A DNA stretch of 64,000 nucleotides from Zygaena filipendulae (lineage: Eukaryota > Arthropoda > Insecta > Lepidoptera > Zygaenidae), in NCBI GenBank assembly GCA_907165275.2, contig OU015678.1, forward strand, positions 1,364,001 to 1,428,000, given 5' to 3'. The notes under the pieces were generated by a model. That model searched no databases. It worked only from the letters and a program-made list of their open reading frames with translations, and was not told where the DNA came from. This document shows, piece after piece, positions 1 through 12,221 of the stretch (the stretch's first letter is position 1; every line of letters begins with the position of its first letter). The translations under genes were made by a program, and so were the position numbers.

Positions 1-3000
1 CGTCCGGCTGGCGCACGCTGTTCTCGCGCGGCAAGCAGCAGCGCGCGCCCGCGCCCGCCGCCGCGCCGCCCCAGCCGCCGCAGCCGCCCGTCCGAGCGCT
101 CGCCTCGGTGAGTGCTCGCGCCCACTAGCAAAGAGTAGACCCTCCACGGTTTAGGCTGTGCGTTGGTCCATCGGTCATTCAGGATTTTATATATACAACG
201 TGTTAATGAATTAACTGAAAACTAGAAAGTAGTTTGCTCAGAATCGACTAGAGAATCGATCGCACTAGGTTTTAATATATAATAATAATATCTTTATTAG
301 TCTTAACACAACACAGTCATTACTAAGTAAGTAAAAACTTAAGGGTACGACCTTTATTGTGAGAGACTGGTGTCTGTCGTAGGAATATTTCCTGTGATAC
401 AGATCACCAGGCCCCCTCCTGCACATTATCAGTAATTACAGTTACAGTACATACAGGTTATATTTTTTCATTTTTACTAGCCCATGTCTAAATTATTTAT
501 AATACAATATTAGGCGCGTACGCCGCCCGCAGCGAAAAAATCCGAACCGGTAGGCGCGGGCGTAGCGCTTGGAATTTCGTAGATAGAATGTTGAATAACT
601 TTTAAAGTATAAATTTTACATAAAATATATTTTAATCATATTATTGTTAATTTTTTTAAATGGGGTGTATCAGGTTTTCAGTTAATTCATTAACACGTTG
701 TATACGATGTGGTAAAGTTAGCTGCAAATATTCACAGGGCTGAAAGTATACGTTATAACAAACAGGATAAGCGAAAAAAATAAATATTATAAGTTCGCTA
801 GTTCTTCAGAATATGAGGAAAATGAATTCAATAAAAAAACATTACGATTGCATTCACAAGGTACACAATACATGTGACTCACTAATACGTATACAAGGCA
901 ACAAATTTTTTTTTTACCTTTTTTATTTTATGAATATGTTATTAACGGTGTATACTTTCAACTCTGTAAATATTTGCAGTTAATTTTACCACGCCTTATA
1001 CACGGTCTACGTACGACGATTGTCACATGTAGATTCTACGTATGTCAGACTTTTCTCGGTCTTTACGAAGGTCGTCTTCTTGGGGTATAATGAGGCATGA
1101 AATTGGGTATTCTCCAAGGTATGAATATCAAAATTCTAATTAGTCCGTCAGTTAGAAAAAAAAAAAAAAATAGACACTTATTTTTTGCTTTTTCAATTTA
1201 ATGAAAATGAACATAGATAAAGCGCATTTAAGTTTAGGGTGGGGGGCTCGTGACGTCAATATTCATTATAAGCGCCATACAAACCGCACTGAGTTGTGAC
1301 GTCACGCGAAATTTCAACTCAATGTATCTCTGTTATTTTTTGAGTACGTAAAAAAAGAAAAAATACGTGTCCAATATTTTTTACTAATCTACACGACGGA
1401 CTAAAAAAAATTTTTTTGTCACTACTAGTAGCCAATTGGTGGGAGGCGGAGTGTCGCTCCTATATACTTTCGGTACTATTCTAAGGTGGATGTACCCATA
1501 CTTAGTGACCCTTTTTTACTTTATGACCCCGCTCCCCCCGCTGCCGCATGTTATGTGTCGTGTGTTGACGTGCAGGAGGACGTGTCGATGTGTGCGGGCG
1601 CGCTGCGGCCGGTGAAGTCGTGCGAGTCGCTCGCGGACGCGGACGTGCTGCCGCCGCTCGACCACCGGCCCGGGGCGCCGCTGCGGCACCACGCGCGGTC
1701 AGCCCACCTGCCCACCACACGCACACAGCACTGCAGCACACACTCACTACAGCACCACACTACACTGTACAGTGCACACAGTACACTACAGTGCACCACA
1801 CTGACACACTACACTACAGCACCCACGCCACACTGCACAGTGCACACAAAACACTACAGTGCAGCACACACACCACACAATGCACTACAGTGCAGCACAC
1901 ACACTACAATGCAGAACACACACCACACTGCACACACAACACACACACTACAATGCAGAACACACACCACACTGCACACACAATACACTAAAATGCAGCA
2001 CATACACTACACTGCACACACAATACACTACAGTGCAGCTCACACACTACATTGCAGCACACACACTACACTACACTGCAGCACCCATGCCACACTGCAC
2101 AGTGCACACACTACACCACACTGCACACACTACACTACACTGCAGGACACACACCACACTGCACACTCTACACTACACTGCAGAACACACACCACACTGT
2201 ACACACCACACCACACAGACTATAGACTACAACGCACATACAACAGACTACTCCGCACACACCACACCGCACCACACTGCACACACCACACATACACCGA
2301 CTGATCGCTCACGTAGATGCGCAAACACGATTTCTGTTAGTGATGAATATCTTTGTATGTGTGTGTGTGTGTGTGAGAGATATTATATTCATGGTTTATG
2401 TACTACAATCATCCGGCGACACTGGTTTTAATTGTTTTCGTACTAAAAATATTTTCTTCTGTATATTTTTGTGTGCTTGTAATCGAGCCTCCCCATTCGG
2501 CAGCCACTACTTGGCGAGGTGGTGGGCGTGTGGTGACGTGCGGTGTGTTGCGGTGCGCGCAGGTCGGCGTCGTGCGACTCGTACTTCGAGCCGTGGCAGG
2601 CGGAGCTGGCGGGCATGCGGCTGCGGCTGGCGCCCCAGGAGCGCGACCACCACATGTTCAGCGAGGAGGACGACGCCGCCGCGCCGCCCGACACGCAGGT
2701 AGCTGCGCCGGCATGCAGGCAGGCAGGCACAGACAACAGGCAGACACACGCACACAGGCAGACATACACCCTGGCAGACACATGCACACAGACAGACATA
2801 CACACAGGCCGACAGGCAGACACAGACAACAGGCAGACACACGCAGACAGGCAGACATACACACAAGCTGACAGACAGACACAGACAACAGGCAGACATC
2901 CACCCAGGCAGACACACGCACACAGGCAGACATACACACAGGCCGACAGACAGACACAGACAACAGGTAGACATCCACCCAGGCAGACACACGCACACAG

Positions 3001-6000
3001 GCAGACATACACACAGGCCGACAGACAGACACAGACAACAGGTAGACATCCACCCAGGCAGACACACGCACACAGGCAGACATACACACAGGCCGACAGA
3101 CAGACACAGACAACAGGCAGACACACGCAGACAGGCAGACATACACACAAGCTGACAGACAGACACAGACAACAGGCAGACACCCACCCAGGCAGACACA
3201 CGCACACAGGCAGACATACACACAGGCCGACAGCAGACACATACAACAGGTAGACACCCACCCAGGCAGACACACGCACACAGGCAGACATACACACAGG
3301 CCGACAGACAGACACAGACAACAGGCAGACACCCACCCAGGCAGACACACGCACACAGGCAGACATACACACAGGCCGACAGACAGACACAGACAACAAG
3401 CAGACACCCACCCAGGCAGACACACGCACACAGGCAGACATACACACAGGCCGACAGACAGACACAGACAACAGGCAGACATCCACCCAGGCAGACACAC
3501 GCACACAGGCAGACATACACACAGGCCGACAGACAGACACAGACAACAGGTAGACATCCACCCAGGCAGACACACGCACACAGGCAGACATACACACAGG
3601 CCGACAGACAGACACAGACAACAGGCAGACATCCACCCAGGCAGACACACGCACACAGGCAGACATACACACAGGCCGACAGACAGACACAGACAACAGG
3701 TAGACATCCACCCAGGCAGACACACGCACACAGGCAGACATACACACAGGCCGACAGACAGACACAGACAACAGGCAGACACCCACCCAGGCAGACACCC
3801 ACCCAGGCAGACACACGCACACAGGCAGACATACACACAGGCCGACAGACAGACACAGACAACAGGCAGACATCCACCCAGGCAGACACACGCACACAGG
3901 CAGACATACACACAGGCCGACAGACAGACACAGACAACAGGTAGACACACACCCAGGCAGACACACGCACACAGGCAGACACACGCACACAGGCCGACAG
4001 ACAGACACAGACAACAGGCAGACACCCACCCAGGCAGACACCCACCCAGGCAGACACACGCACACAGGCAGACATACACACAGGCCGACAGACAGACACA
4101 GACAACAGGCAGACACCCACCCAGGCAGACACACGCACACAGGCAGACATACACACAGGCCGACAGACAGACACAGACAACAGGCAGACATCCACCCAGG
4201 CAGACACACGCACACAGGCAGACATACACACAGGCCGACAGACAGACACAGACAACAGGCAGACATCCACCCAGGCAGACACACGCACACAGGCAGACAT
4301 ACACACAGGCCGACAGACAGACACAGACAACAGGCAGACATCCACCCAGGCAGACACACGCACACAGGCAGACATACACACAGGCCGACAGACAGACACA
4401 GACAACAGGCAGACATCCACCCAGGCAGACACACGCACACAGGCAGACATACACACAGGCCGACAGACAGACACAGACAACAGGTAGACACACACCCAGG
4501 CAGACACACGCACACCTAGTTTCCATATAAATGCCTTCAGTGAAAAGCCGTTAATTTGGAATTACAAACGGACATTTCAATTTTATATTTATACTAGCCG
4601 TCCCGCGCGGTTTTACCCGTGATAATTTCGAAGTTCCCTCGGAATTGTTCTATATAAACTTTGCAACTCCTTTTAACCCCTAAGCGGTTGGAGTTGAATT
4701 TTCAAAAATCCGTTCTTGTCGGATGCTTACAAAGAACACACCCTCCAAGTTTCAGGTCTCTACGATCAGCGGTTCAGGCTGTGCGTTGATCCATCAGTCA
4801 ATCAGGACAAAGCATTTTTTATGTTTTAAGTAAATTTTATGTCTAGATGTGTATGATGTGTGTGTGTGTGTCTGTATGCAGGGCGAGGCGTCGCTGTGCT
4901 CCACGCCCGCGGACTCCGCCGAGCCGAGCCCGCGCCGCCTGCAGGCGCAGCCCGACACGCCCGACAGGTACCCGCCGCTCTGTACACATTCGCCCCCATT
5001 CACTTTAATAATTATAATTCACTCCACAACACACAGGTCTACTCGACCCCACACTATGCTAAGCTATGCAATGCTATGCTAGCTTGTGTCGTGACTCGTG
5101 GATATTTATCGTTATTTACTATCGTATATATCGTTGTCGTTATTTATTCTTCTATCTATGGGTTCTATTTATTTCTACCGGCGAAGAAAAGATTTCGTGA
5201 CACGACTGTCGTGTCAAGCGCCAGGCGAGTTCATGACACCCCTGTAGTGCCCTCAGCCATTTGTAAGACATAAATCCAGTTTCACTTAAACGCTTAAATA
5301 CACCCAGTTGTTAAAGATAATAATGACACGCCTGTCGTACCATCCGCAACGAATCTGTTAAGGGAAGACCTTTTTTTGAGCTTGTCCCCGTGCACGCCAG
5401 GAGGCGGAGCGCGCTCGAGGAGCAGCTCGCCCAGATCGGGTTCATCGACGGCGAGTCGCCGCGCGCGCGCCCCGCCGCCGAGAAGCGGCACTCGGCGCGC
5501 GCCGCCGCCGACGCGGCCAAGCGGTCAGTGCACCACACACAACCCACCCCCCCCGCACACCACACCCCACCCCACCCCCCCCCCCCCCCCCCCCCCCACC
5601 GCACACCACACCCCCACCACACCACACACAACCCACCCCCCACCGCACACCACACCCCACACCACCACCCCCCCCCCCCCCCCCCCCACCGCACACCACA
5701 CCCCCACCACACCACACACAACCCACCCCCCACCGCACACCACACCCCCACCACACCCCACACCCCCACCACACCACACACAACCCACCCCCCACCGCAC
5801 ACCACACCCCCACCACACCACACACAACCCACCCCCCACCGCACACCACACCCCCACCACACCACACACAACCCACCCCCCACCGCACACCACACCCCCA
5901 CCACACCCCACACCCCCACCACACCACACACAACCCACCCCCCACCGCACACCACACCCCCACCACACCCCACACCACACCCCACACCACCCCTCCCACC

Positions 6001-9000
6001 GCACACCACACCCCCACCACACCACACACAACCCACCCCCCACCGCACACCCCACACCCCCACCACACCCCACACCACACCCCCCCCCACACCACACCCC
6101 CCCCACCACACCCCCCATACCCCCCACCCCCACCCCCACCGCACACCACACCCCCACCGCACACCACACCCCCACCACACCCCACACCCCACACCACCCC
6201 CCCACCGCACACCACACCCCCCACCGCACACCACACCCCCACCACACCCCACACCCCCACCACACCCCACACCCCCCACCCCACACCCCCCCCACCACAC
6301 ACCACACCCCCCATACCCCCCACCCCCACCGCACACCACACCCCCACCACACCCCACACCACACCACACACAACCCACCCCCCACCGCACACCACACCCC
6401 CACCACACCCCCCACCGCACACCACACCCCCCACCACACCCCACACCACACCCCCACCACACCCCACACCACACATGACACACCACACCACACACAACCC
6501 ACCCCCCACCGCACACCACACCCCCACCATACCCCACACCACACACCACACCCCCCACCGCCATATATTTATATACCTACTAGCTGTCCCCCGCGATTTC
6601 ATCCGCGGTAATTTCGGAGTTCCCGCGGGAATTCCGCGATAAAAACTATAAGTTGGACCTATTTAGTTAGTTGGAGTCTTTTAAGTTGGACCATATTATA
6701 AATGGTTACAAAATCTTATCCAAATCCGTTCAGTAGTTTAGGAGTCCATCGCGGACAAACAACGTGACACGTGATTTATCTAAGATTATACTTTTCAGTA
6801 AGAATGAAATTATAATATTTTCTAAATTGATATCTCTCCATTCACAGACTGTGCAAGGACAGAGAGAGCCCTCTGGTGTCGCCCACTGAGCTGCAGTCCA
6901 CTCTGGGGAATGTCAAATTGAGGTGAGTTTAACTAAAAACTTTCGTATATAACTGAGGAAAGCATGTAAAACATGTTAGGTTAGCAGAAGAACTTATTGA
7001 AATAGATTATTCAGTATTTTCAAAAATACCTAAAGAACATAATATATTCTATATGCAAAAAAACGCATGAAAACAGGGCGCATAAGAAACGAAAGGTCAT
7101 TCGCCTCCTTTGTAAGGTCGCCGATGCGTCGACGCATTATACCTAAAGGTCGTTCACCCGCGTTTTCGTTAAGATTTTATTTGCTACAATTTTCCTATAT
7201 TCATATTTTTACATTTATAACTTGTGTTCAAGTCCCGCGTCTAACCCAACAGCGTGTGTATCTATCGCCGATGATAATCATCCATTATAAATAAATGTTC
7301 TATAATAAAATCTTGTGTCCGTTCATTGATAGTATACAGGGTGTTCGCAAGTTGACTGTCCGAAAATTCCTGTGGAGAATTCCAAAAATTAACTGACGTA
7401 TTTTTTCAAATCAAATAGAACCACTAAATTCGGCAGTCATTTCATCGTGAACATTTCTGAACCCCCTGTATGCTACAATAAGTGTCATTGCTTGTGAGTA
7501 TTTAACCACAAAGGGATGCATTTTATTGCATTTAAGCGAAACGTGCGTAACAGAAAAGGGGTTAAGCTGACGTGCACTTGAAATCGAGCTGCGTCATTGA
7601 TTTCAACTAAGACAACACACACACAAGTAACAAACTTTATATCAATACACGGCTGGGTATGAATTGTGCTCTCGTACTTTAGCAGAAGTGGGATGAGTGG
7701 AATATCTGGGCGACCGAGCTTCGCTCGTAGCGCCATCTGTTGTTGAGTAGAAAAGCAGTACCAAACACTAATTTTTCATTGCCTGAAAACACGGATAAAA
7801 TGACGTTTTCTAAAACGATAACAATTCCTTTAAAGAATAAGTTGTACAGTAGCTAGTAGTGCAGTGCAATAGCGCCTAAACCAGTCTACTCTATGGCATC
7901 TCTTTTTGGTTAAATACTTGTAAAATTCTTCGAAATGTGCTTTCATTTTTGTCCGTGTGATAAATTCATCATCAGCATCGCCGCAACGCTTTCGTACTAA
8001 CCGAACTAAAACACACCGCTTACAGAGAGAGGAACTCCCCGAGGAAAACTAGGAACCCGTCTCGCTACAGCGGCATGCACCAACCGCTGAGTCTCATCGA
8101 TAACGTCACAGTCAACAACGCCAACTCGAGGCTCAGCTGGCAGGGGAAAGACGGCCATTCCACTCTGATCAGGATCGACTGGCCCATCGAGAACACTTCG
8201 ATAAGCAACCTAACCAACAGTACCTTTAACTCCAGCCCTCTGACACCGGTCACGCCTGTCTATGACGCGTTGGAAACGGACAGCGACGCGAGCGAGGCGA
8301 ACAAACACACGATCACGATCAAAAACGGCAACTGCAACAATTGCCACGAGGAGAAGTGCCTCAAATGCGAACTGAAGGCTACAGATTACGAGCACGACGG
8401 GGACACTCTGCGGCCCAGCTCGTCCCGCGACAGCCTCGAGCCCAGCCCCTTGAACTCGACCGACATCAGCTACCACAACCTGAACAGGCTCTCCGCTATA
8501 TCCACGTCGTCGTCGGACCGCAACTCCGATAGGAAGAGAGACGACAACGAGCTGATGAAGACCATGACGTCCTCCCACGGCAGCAGCTCGAGCTACTCCA
8601 ACCTCAGCCCGTCGAAAAACACCGATGAGATGTACGAAAGCTTCGGCTCCACCAGACCGAACTACATCAACCTGCAGTCGTCGAGCACCTCCAAAAGCTC
8701 CCCGGGCAGTCCGCTCAAGACGCCGTTGAAGTCCACCATCAGCATCACATTCCGGTCGCCGACCAAAGCGAAAGCGGACTACGAGATCATAGACAACGCG
8801 GACACGCCGACCAACGACAGAGATTCCGTGTACGAGGACGTCGATTTGGAGAAGAACTTGTCTATAGTTGAAGATGCGCCCGTGCCGGAAACGGACGCCA
8901 GTCTGCCCACGCAGCAGGCGTGCCAACCGGAACGCTTCGACGACGACCTGATCATACTGGAGACGCCCAGCGAAACCAATCTGAGCGATGGCAGCACGGA

Positions 9001-11974
9001 CGTGTACAGCCAAGTGAAGTTCTTCAGGAAGAGCATAGAGGAAGTCAACGCTATGATACTCGAGTCGCCGGAGAAGGAGAGGCATTACGAAAATGTTGCC
9101 TTCGCTGAAGTGGGGAAGAACGATTACGAAAACATCAACGTGGTGGACACGTTACACATCTGCGACCAGGATCTGGTGATAGGCGATGAGGCCACCGCCA
9201 CCGAAAAGTCTGGCGAGAGCCCCCAAGCGGAAAAAGAGAACGGGAATATAATAAAGACGAACCTCGTCCCGAAGAATCTGAACGTGCGCGAGCTGGCGAA
9301 TAGGTTCGAAAGCCCCACCGAACAGAAGGGACCCTTCATGTTCAAGACGGAAATAAAGTACCCGTCGCTGGAGAGGAAGGAAGACACAGTCGAGATCAGA
9401 AAGAGAGACGTCACGGTCAAACCGCCGCTGCAAGTATCGCCAAAGACATACAGACTGTCGAAGAGCTCCACCAACGCCCGGTCGCTGGACGAGAGCGCCT
9501 TCGTCAAAGAATTCGGCGACCGAGCTGTCGTCGACCGGCGGAAAAGCATGGAAGTGCGAGAAACGCCCAGACACAACAAATTCGTGCCGGATTTGAATCT
9601 GAACATGGAGGAGACGGCGCCGAAAGACGGCTCCGTCACACCGACGAGCGAAAACAAAATATGTCTGGTGCAAAGGTTGGACAAGAGCGAAACGAGGAGC
9701 CCCGTGGGCTTCGACGCGGACAAGAAGCTGAGCAGAGAACGAATAGAGAAGTACAAAGAGGAGAGGAGAAACTTCCTCCGGGAGAAGTACAGTTCGCAGT
9801 CGTTCAGGAGCAGTCCCGAGCAGTTGACCAGGATCAAAATAAAGAAGGAGGCGGAGGTGAAGACAGAGTGCGAGAGGTTGAAGGAGCTGCCCAAGTTCGA
9901 GAGGAGAAACACGGTGGATCTCGGGCAGAGGATGAGGTTCTCCCTCGCCAGGAGTTCCAATCACCTCGACACGATCAAGTCGCCCACCAGCCCCGAGAGG
10001 GCCGCGGGTGCAAGCGAGGAAGAGAAAGCGAGGAGCAATGGCCACAGTCGGGACTTCGATAGGTGAGTGCTTCGCTTATTATGACGCTGGTATTACCATA
10101 ACATATTTAAACGTGTATTTTAACATATATGTATATATCCTACTAATATTATAAACGCGAGAGTTTGTAAGAATGGATGGATGGATGTTTGTTACTCTTT
10201 CAGGCAAAAACTACTGGATGGATTTTAATGAAACTTTACAATAATATAGCTTATACATTAGATTAACACATAGGGTACTTTTTATCCCGGAATTCCCGCG
10301 GGAACTCTGAAATTTATGCGGGGCTGAAACCGCGGGGCACAGCTAGTACTGTGTTATGCTATGTTACTTAAGAGATAGTGTAGCTTTCTAATGGTGAAAG
10401 ACTTTTTGAAATCGGTCAAGTAGTTTTTGAGTTAAATCGTAACAAACAAATAAACAAAAAATCTAATCTTTCCTCTTTATATAAATATATTAGTATAGAT
10501 CAGTATAGTTGTATGAAATCTTGATCTAATCAAATATATTGTAAATTATAATAAGCTAACAGAATTCATTATAATTCATTAGATTTTCATTCCATTGTTT
10601 TTTTTTTGTGTACATGTTTGTTTTTTGTTTGGTTTTGTTTCTCTTGTTTATTACTATAATATGTTTCTAGCTTTTCTGTCTTGTTTGTAATGTAAAAAAA
10701 TAATAATTCTTCACGCGTCAAGACTAGGAATGGGTTTTGGTTTATTTACGTACATTTTGAGCCCGATAGACGTCCATTAACGCCGGGCCAAAACCCATCT
10801 CACGACACGTTAGAAACATAATATTATAAATATGTCTGACCGTTGGTGTAGCAGTAAGTGAAGCTACTTCACTGCTTATAACATCATCTAATTAACAGTG
10901 AAAGTCCCGTCAAAATGGGTCCAACGATTTCGGAGATTCACCCACGTGAGTTTCGGAATCCCGCAGGAACTCCTTAACTTATTTTATACAAACGTTGGCT
11001 TGACAATAACAAACACAAAAAAAAAGAATTATCCAATTTGCTGCAGTCGTTTGGAAGTTATACGATCACTTACATTTCAGAGATTCATTTTTATGTATAT
11101 AGATATTATAGCATATAAGTATTATAACAGTCGTTTGATACTCATAGTATACAAGTTCTTTTTAGAGACCAGCCCCCTTAGCCAAGATGACATTCTATAT
11201 AATCATTAACGCATAGAAAACATAAAGGACGGAGTCCTTTTGTCACGTGGCCACTCAAAACTGGGCCCTTATTGACCATGACCAACATCATTCCTTGCCC
11301 ATAACGCGCGTCCCAAAAATGCATTTCCAAACGTTCTAGATACCAAAATATTAGAAATTATTATCCTTTATGCCATAAGAAACGTTGTGAATGTATTTTT
11401 TTGCAGTCAAACTTTGATTACGATGGAAAAACAGTTTTTGCGGCGTCTTATCTTAACGCGGCGCGTGTTATGGTCATAGTAAATAAGGGGCCAGGCCCAG
11501 CAGTCCCGACAACGGTTTGACAACGTTATCGTATTGATCGTTAACTAGGGACCCAAAAATCATGACGATCAACATCATTACAGTAACCAACATTACGTGA
11601 ATTGCAAGTTTCGAGTCGAGGCTTGCATTTAATGTAATATTAGTTACTAGAATAATGTTGATCGTTATGATTTTTGGGTCCCTAGTTAACGATCGATACG
11701 ATAACTTTGTCAAACCGTTGTCGAGACTGCCGGTCCTGGGCTTCAGATTGGACGATTTCACGTGACTACGTGACATGATTCGTTCCTTAGCTTACGAACG
11801 AATCCGATTTATTTATTTATTTAAACAACTTTATTGCACTTCATTGCACAAAAGGCGTATTGATATTAGACGTATTATTGTTACCGCAGGAAAGAGAAAA
11901 TCTCCCCCTCGTACAACATACGCGACATGGCGGCGTTGTTCGAGCAGAAGTCGCAGAGCTCCGGCACGGGTTGA
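1..11974 (+). CDS. CdGAP/ARHGAP31-33-like Rho GTPase-activating protein, C-terminal part (8 exons, 5'-truncated by window)
   Basis: Exons are 1..107, 1576..1697, 2563..2698, 4882..4967, 5401..5523, 6848..6922, 8026..10062 and 11890..11974 (stop TGA 11972..11974). All have AG/GT borders and every junction phase matches, giving 922 residues; the start and any RhoGAP domain lie outside the window. The first exons read GWRTLFSRGK, LRPVKSCESL and SCDSYFE. This order and spacing resembles the segment just after the RhoGAP domain in vertebrate ARHGAP31/32/33 (WRSIF..., LRSAKSEESL, NSYD). The long remainder is Ser-, charge- and Pro-rich and looks disordered, as in that family. Two related short motifs, NVRELANRFE and NIRDMAALFE, occur near the middle and at the extreme C terminus. 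If the assignment is right it turns off Rac/Cdc42-type GTPases. Family assignment is an inference from motif memory; the exon structure is seen directly. Another long RhoGAP or scaffold protein is possible. Confidence 0.72.
194..702 (+). mobile_element. MITE with TACAACGTGTTAATGAATTA inverted ends, copy 1, carrying a nested insertion
   Basis: Inverted termini of about 28 bp flank the element, with TA repeated outside both ends (192..193 and 703..704), a Tc1/mariner-type target duplication. Two further copies are at 18304..18741 and 57281..57631. Comparison with the 57281 copy shows that about 280..455 is an extra insertion, probably a reversed LINE 3' end (TAATAATAATATCTTTATT start). It lies in intron 1 of the CdGAP-like gene. 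Confidence 0.75.
703..1006. mobile_element. MITE with GTATAC-containing inverted ends
   Basis: The left arm (ATGTGGTAAAGTTAGCTGCAA onward, to GAAAGTATAC) is mirrored by the right arm (GTATACTTTCAACTC to TTTTACCACGCC), about 50 bp each with mismatches. A partial related copy is at about 26275..26365. It abuts the preceding MITE in the same intron. Confidence 0.6.
1122..1425 (+). mobile_element. AGTCCGTC-family MITE, diverged copy
   Basis: It shares the family order seen elsewhere in the window: TTAGTCCGTCAGTTAG, AAAGCGCATTTAAGTTTAGGG, two GTGACGTCA sites, then ACGTAAAAAAAG and a closing GACGGACTAAAA. The termini have decayed. Confidence 0.65.
1700..2300. repeat. degenerate CACACTACA-type minisatellite in intron 2
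   Basis: Irregular tandem repeats of short CA-rich words (ACACTACAGTGCAGCACAC and variants) start within a few bases of the 5' splice site after 1697. Long open frames across it are artefacts of the repeat. Confidence 0.9.
2706..4512. repeat. 75-bp minisatellite, about 24 copies, in intron 3
   Basis: A 75-bp unit built of CAGGCAGACA, CAGGCCGACAGACAGACA and CACCCAGGCAGAC words is repeated nearly perfectly. It begins right after the donor at 2699. Variants contain CAGGTAGACA, which resembles the real donor CAG|GTAGCT. The period is a multiple of three, so it produces false reading frames of over 600 codons on both strands. Confidence 0.97.
4592..4812 (-). mobile_element. short Helitron-like element (CTAGCCGTCCCGCGCGG family)
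   Basis: The reverse-oriented end is CTAG followed by a CCCGCGCGGTTTTACCCG stem. The body contains AACACACCCTCCAAG and GGCTGTGCGTTGATCCATCAG. Other copies are at 12222..12410, 42733..42915 and 59494..59747, with a fragment at 140..175. A hairpin plus CTAG terminus is the mark of a Helitron 3' end. Confidence 0.6.
5190..5360. repeat. repeat with CACGACTGTCGTG / GACACGCCTGTCGT words
   Basis: The stretch from TTTCGTGACACGACTGTCG to GACACGCCTGTCGTACCATCCGC reappears reversed at about 43063..43290, so it is a dispersed element, probably a MITE. The rest of intron 4 (4968..5400) shows nothing else recognisable. Confidence 0.5.
5526..6560. repeat. C-rich minisatellite (CACACCCCCACCACACC) in intron 5
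   Basis: About 1 kb of C/A-only tandem words starts 2 bases after the donor at 5524. The first intron bases (CACCACACACAACCCACC) are themselves the repeat unit. The opposite strand is G-rich enough to form quadruplex structures in principle. Confidence 0.95.
6579..6785 (-). mobile_element. Helitron-like short element, reverse orientation
   Basis: It begins with CTAGCTGTCCCCCGCGATTTC on the plus strand, contains GGAGTTCCCGCGGGAATTCC and GTTCAGTAGTTTAGG, and ends near CACGTGATTTAT. It has the hairpin-plus-CTAG end common to many copies in the window. Confidence 0.6.
7335..7470. mobile_element. short MITE with TACAGGGTGTTC / GAACCCCCTGTA ends
   Basis: Inverted 12-bp ends with one or two mismatches enclose about 136 bp in intron 6. 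No other feature is seen in the rest of 6923..8025. Confidence 0.55.
8026..10062 (+). CDS. large exon 7 of the CdGAP-like gene
   Basis: This 2037-nt exon encodes most of the visible protein. It opens after a TTACAG acceptor with RERNSPRKTRNPSRYSG and ends at AG|GTGAGT. It holds five Tyr-x-Asn motifs (YHNL 8471, YSNL 8594, YINL 8663, YENV 9086, YENI 9125), a Cys cluster of pattern CX2CX4CX2C (8333..8368), and basic/acidic segments such as KYKEERRNFLREKYSSQSF. No globular domain is recognised. Strong codon bias and an uninterrupted frame of 679 codons support a real exon. Confidence 0.85.
10138..10346 (+). mobile_element. Helitron-like (Lep1-type) non-autonomous element
   Basis: It starts TCCTACTAATATTATAAA and ends with a CCGCGGGGCACAGCTAG terminus, inserted between A (10137) and T (10347). 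The 5' TC, 3' hairpin plus CTAG and A/T insertion site fit the Helitron pattern. It lies in intron 7 of the CdGAP-like gene. Confidence 0.7.
11263..11492. mobile_element. MITE with GGGCCCTTATT ends
   Basis: The left end GGGCCCTTATTGACCATGACC is mirrored by the right end TTATGGTCATAGTAAATAAGGGGCC. Related copies are at 29529..29748 and 33347..33573, with a split copy at 55692..56233. The internal word ATATTAGAAATTATTATCC is shared. Confidence 0.7.
11501..11729. mobile_element. foldback element with arms of about 85 bp
   Basis: The left arm from CAGTCCCGACAACGGTTTGA is matched in reverse complement by the right arm ending TCAAACCGTTGTCGAGACTG. The middle of both arms carries AACTAGGGACCCAAAAATCA or its complement. 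A loop of about 45 bp separates them. It lies about 160 bp upstream of the last exon acceptor of the CdGAP-like gene. Confidence 0.8.
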
Positions 11975-12221
11975 CGAACACACGGACACCGGGTACCGTT
12001 ACTTGTAACGATATACAAACACTATACATTTATTATTACTATACATATAAATGCAATTTGAATATAATTGATAGCTTTAAACCATAGACGTACCTACAGG
12101 ATGGGTAGAGCGCTTCCGATGAAAAGATAGGTGGGGAGGTGCGAGAGAGACAGAGCGAACGTGCGGTCCACAGAGAAAATATGTCAACTAGACAGGAGAT
12201 GGAGGTTGTGAGCCATTATCT

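Noticed and set aside
1486..2431. His/Thr-rich frames over the CACACTACA repeat
   Set aside because: Intronic minisatellite after the donor at 1697; only 1576..1697 is exon.
2443..4526. Minus-strand frames of 622 to 690 codons, Cys/Val-rich
   Set aside because: They are created by the 75-bp minisatellite, whose period is a multiple of three; all frames are open on both strands.
5311..6611. Long Gly/Val/Trp and Pro/His/Thr frames
   Set aside because: Low-complexity C-rich array; the true exon 5401..5523 uses only the first part of one frame and then has a donor site.
8210..10045. Antisense frames of 278 to 297 codons opposite the large exon
   Set aside because: Shadow frames caused by GC-rich codon use; no recognisable protein and the sense frame has strong support.
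1..11974. Gene A as an ARHGAP21/23-type (RhoGAP19D) protein
   Set aside because: Considered because of the long disordered tail, but the WRxxF, LRxxKSxESL and SxDSY order fits CdGAP relatives better; no database search was possible.
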